Source: an uncultured Bartonella sp. | GTDB taxonomy: Bacteria; Pseudomonadota; Alphaproteobacteria; Rhizobiales; Rhizobiaceae | Direction of reading: 5' to 3' | DNA: 17,669 bases | Assembly (NCBI GenBank): GCA_946481695.1 | Contig: CAMLON010000035.1 | Location: 1 to 17,669, forward strand | In this document: piece after piece, positions 16,502 through 17,669 of the stretch | How positions within the stretch are numbered: position 1 is the stretch's first letter | How the letters are laid out: the number at the start of each line of letters is the position of its first letter | Notes under the pieces: model-generated | Told to the model about the DNA's origin: nothing | The model's database searches: none | What the model saw: the letters and a program-made list of their open reading frames with translations, nothing else | Made by a program: the position numbers and the translations under genes

Positions 16502-16558
16502 TATAAATCATGAAGTCCATTATAAACCGTGAAGAGCATGATAAATCATGGGCAGCGT
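16502..16558. repeat. Three imperfect 19-base tandem repeats
   Basis: Units begin at 16502, 16521 and 16540 with an exact 19-base period: TATAAATCATGAAGTCCAT, TATAAACCGTGAAGAGCAT and GATAAATCATGGGCAGCGT. Units 1 and 2 differ at four positions; unit 3 is more diverged. They lie about 90 bases after the stop of the ftrD-like gene. Protein-binding direct repeats or chance slippage are both possible. Confidence 0.5.
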
Positions 16559-16650
16559 TACGGACGTCGGTTTTTCGGCAAAAGAAGAGGGTGGTCGGCT
16601 GGCGGAATTTTTGAACTGCCGGATAATTGCTTTATTACAAATTCCAAAAC

Positions 16651-17669
16651 TTACCAGCCCCAGAACATCAGCCACCATGCATAGACAATCGGAACACAAG
16701 AAACAGCAAAGAGCGCAAAGCTCATTAATTTGCGCAAAAGGTTCGCCGGTGTTCTTTGTAAAATTCGTGCCGCAAGGTAAAGGCTCCAGAGTGACGTCAA
16801 AGCGAGAATAAAAGCACGTGCATCGGAAAGCCACCAGAAGGTCACGCCATCATACATCAAAAGCTTGACGGTCGTTGCTGAAAGCCCCAAAAATATGCCT
16901 GCTGCTGCCAGGGGCAAAAACGCTTGTGCCAAATGATGAAAGAGCGTCGGTGAACGCATAAGCGAGGCAATAGCCCACAGCATGAGCGTTAAAAATGTGC
17001 CAAAAAGCACGCCGCTTCCCAGAATGTAACTTGCAACACAAAAACCGTCCACCCAATTAAAGCTGTCATTATTGGCAGGGTGGTTTGTCAAAATCCACCA
17101 TGGAGCTGTCGGGTCAAGCGGCCAGTAAATATCATGGTTGACCAGCCATTCGGCTATCGCCTGTTTGAAGGTTACAAACCATGGGCTTACAGTCCACGTA
17201 AACGCACCGATCGCAACGCCGATCATGCCGAAAAGCAGTAGCCTTGCTTCCCATGGATTGGCGTGTTTATCGCCACCATAGACCACAACTTCTTCCATGA
17301 CCGAGCGCGGTTTTAACGCCACAGCGTCCCGAAAACCGGCACAACGCGCACACATATGACAGGCATTGACGCCATGAAGCTGATGAATATTGATCATAGG
17401 CGGGCAATTCGGGTTATCCTGACGGCAACCACAATAATGTGCCCATTTTTCCTGATCGGTTTTGAAAGAAATAGGTGCGAGGCGGGACAGCAGGTTGAAA
17501 ACACCATTAACCGGACAAAGATAACGACACCAGACGCGCGTACCTTTACCAAAGAAAAAGCCGATGGTCATTGCCGCAAGCGTCGAGCCGCCCAGAATGA
17601 GAAGCGCTGCTTCGGCATAATCGTAAACGCTTATCAATTGCCCATAAAGTGTCGTGAGAATAAAGGCGA
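16651..17669 (-). CDS. ftrD: FtrD-like 4Fe-4S membrane polyferredoxin, C-terminal part (cut by window edge)
   Basis: The reading frame is open to the right edge of the window, so the N-terminus is missing; a TTG at 17637 is internal (YGQLISVYDY). Visible parts are a membrane segment, then WCRYLCPVNGVFNLL and a cysteine-rich soluble stretch (HYCGC, NPNCPP, CHMCARC) fit to bind iron-sulfur clusters. Several further membrane helices follow, with tryptophan-rich loops (WPLDPTAPWW), ending in WWLMFWGW. This fits FtrD, the polyferredoxin of the FtrABCD ferrous-iron uptake system known in Bordetella and Brucella, in which FtrD is the last gene; that would put ftrC just beyond the window. NapH/CcoG-type polyferredoxins share the cysteine motifs and remain an alternative. 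Confidence 0.72.
   Translation of the reverse strand, partial: AFILTTLYGQLISVYDYAEAALLILGGSTLAAMTIGFFFGKGTRVWCRYLCPVNGVFNLLSRLAPISFKTDQEKWAHYCGCRQDNPNCPPMINIHQLHGVNACHMCARCAGFRDAVALKPRSVMEEVVVYGGDKHANPWEARLLLFGMIGVAIGAFTWTVSPWFVTFKQAIAEWLVNHDIYWPLDPTAPWWILTNHPANNDSFNWVDGFCVASYILGSGVLFGTFLTLMLWAIASLMRSPTLFHHLAQAFLPLAAAGIFLGLSATTVKLLMYDGVTFWWLSDARAFILALTSLWSLYLAARILQRTPANLLRKLMSFALFAVSCVPIVYAWWLMFWGW

Larger units (their letters stand above)
15785..16650. other. Gene-poor stretch between the ABC-type gene and ftrD-like gene
   Basis: About 865 bases without a confident gene. It holds two short coding-like frames on the plus strand, listed separately, a 19-base tandem repeat near its right end, and no clear terminator for either flanking gene. 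The texture, with several short overlapping frames and stops, suggests decayed coding DNA. Confidence 0.45.

Overview
The window looks like chromosomal DNA of an alphaproteobacterium of the order Hyphomicrobiales (Rhizobiales). The block greA - lpcC/lpsB-type LPS mannosyltransferase - Lrp-type regulator - trxB - lsrB/vtlR followed by an AbcR-type small RNA is the arrangement I remember from Sinorhizobium, Agrobacterium and Brucella. The AT-rich intergenic DNA and moderate overall GC suggest a reduced-GC relative such as a gut-associated Bartonella. That placement is an inference from composition and synteny, not an alignment.

Layout. (1) 1-1781: greA with its own promoter and a hairpin in its leader, then an LPS-core glycosyltransferase, ending in a two-way terminator. 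(2) 1780-3768, minus strand: an Lrp/AsnC regulator behind a TrkH potassium transporter whose real start is probably an AUU codon. (3) 4019-6000: trxB and the LysR regulator LsrB/VtlR, probably co-transcribed. (4) 6001-7263: a long intergenic region holding a convincing AbcR-like sRNA (about 6486-6607) with a perfect palindrome centred about 65 bases before its inferred start. (5) 7277-8479, minus: aspartate aminotransferase. (6) 12815 down to 8783, minus: a cobalamin riboswitch, a leader of about 540 bases, then substrate-binding protein, permease and ATPase of a B12-type importer, followed 21 bases later by a pseudoazurin (blue copper protein). (7) 13313-13522, minus: a CspA-type cold-shock protein. 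(8) 13835-15784, plus: an SbmA/BacA-like membrane protein fused to an ABC ATPase domain that has lost every catalytic motif. (9) 15785-16650: a gene-poor stretch with small or broken reading frames and a 19-base tandem repeat. (10) 16651 to the end, minus: the C-terminal part of an FtrD-like membrane polyferredoxin, cut by the window edge.

How the parts fit. LsrB/VtlR is known in relatives to control AbcR sRNAs, and here regulator, putative operator and sRNA lie together. The riboswitch should lower expression of the importer operon when cobalamin is plentiful; no terminator separates the importer from the pseudoazurin, so the copper protein appears to be under the same B12 control. Pseudoazurin and FtrD point to copper- and iron-linked redox chemistry at the cell envelope.

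Most worth a second look: the B12-controlled cupredoxin, the lsrB-abcR module, the transporter with a dead ATPase domain, the unusually long btu leader, the greA leader hairpin, and several unannotated small open frames.
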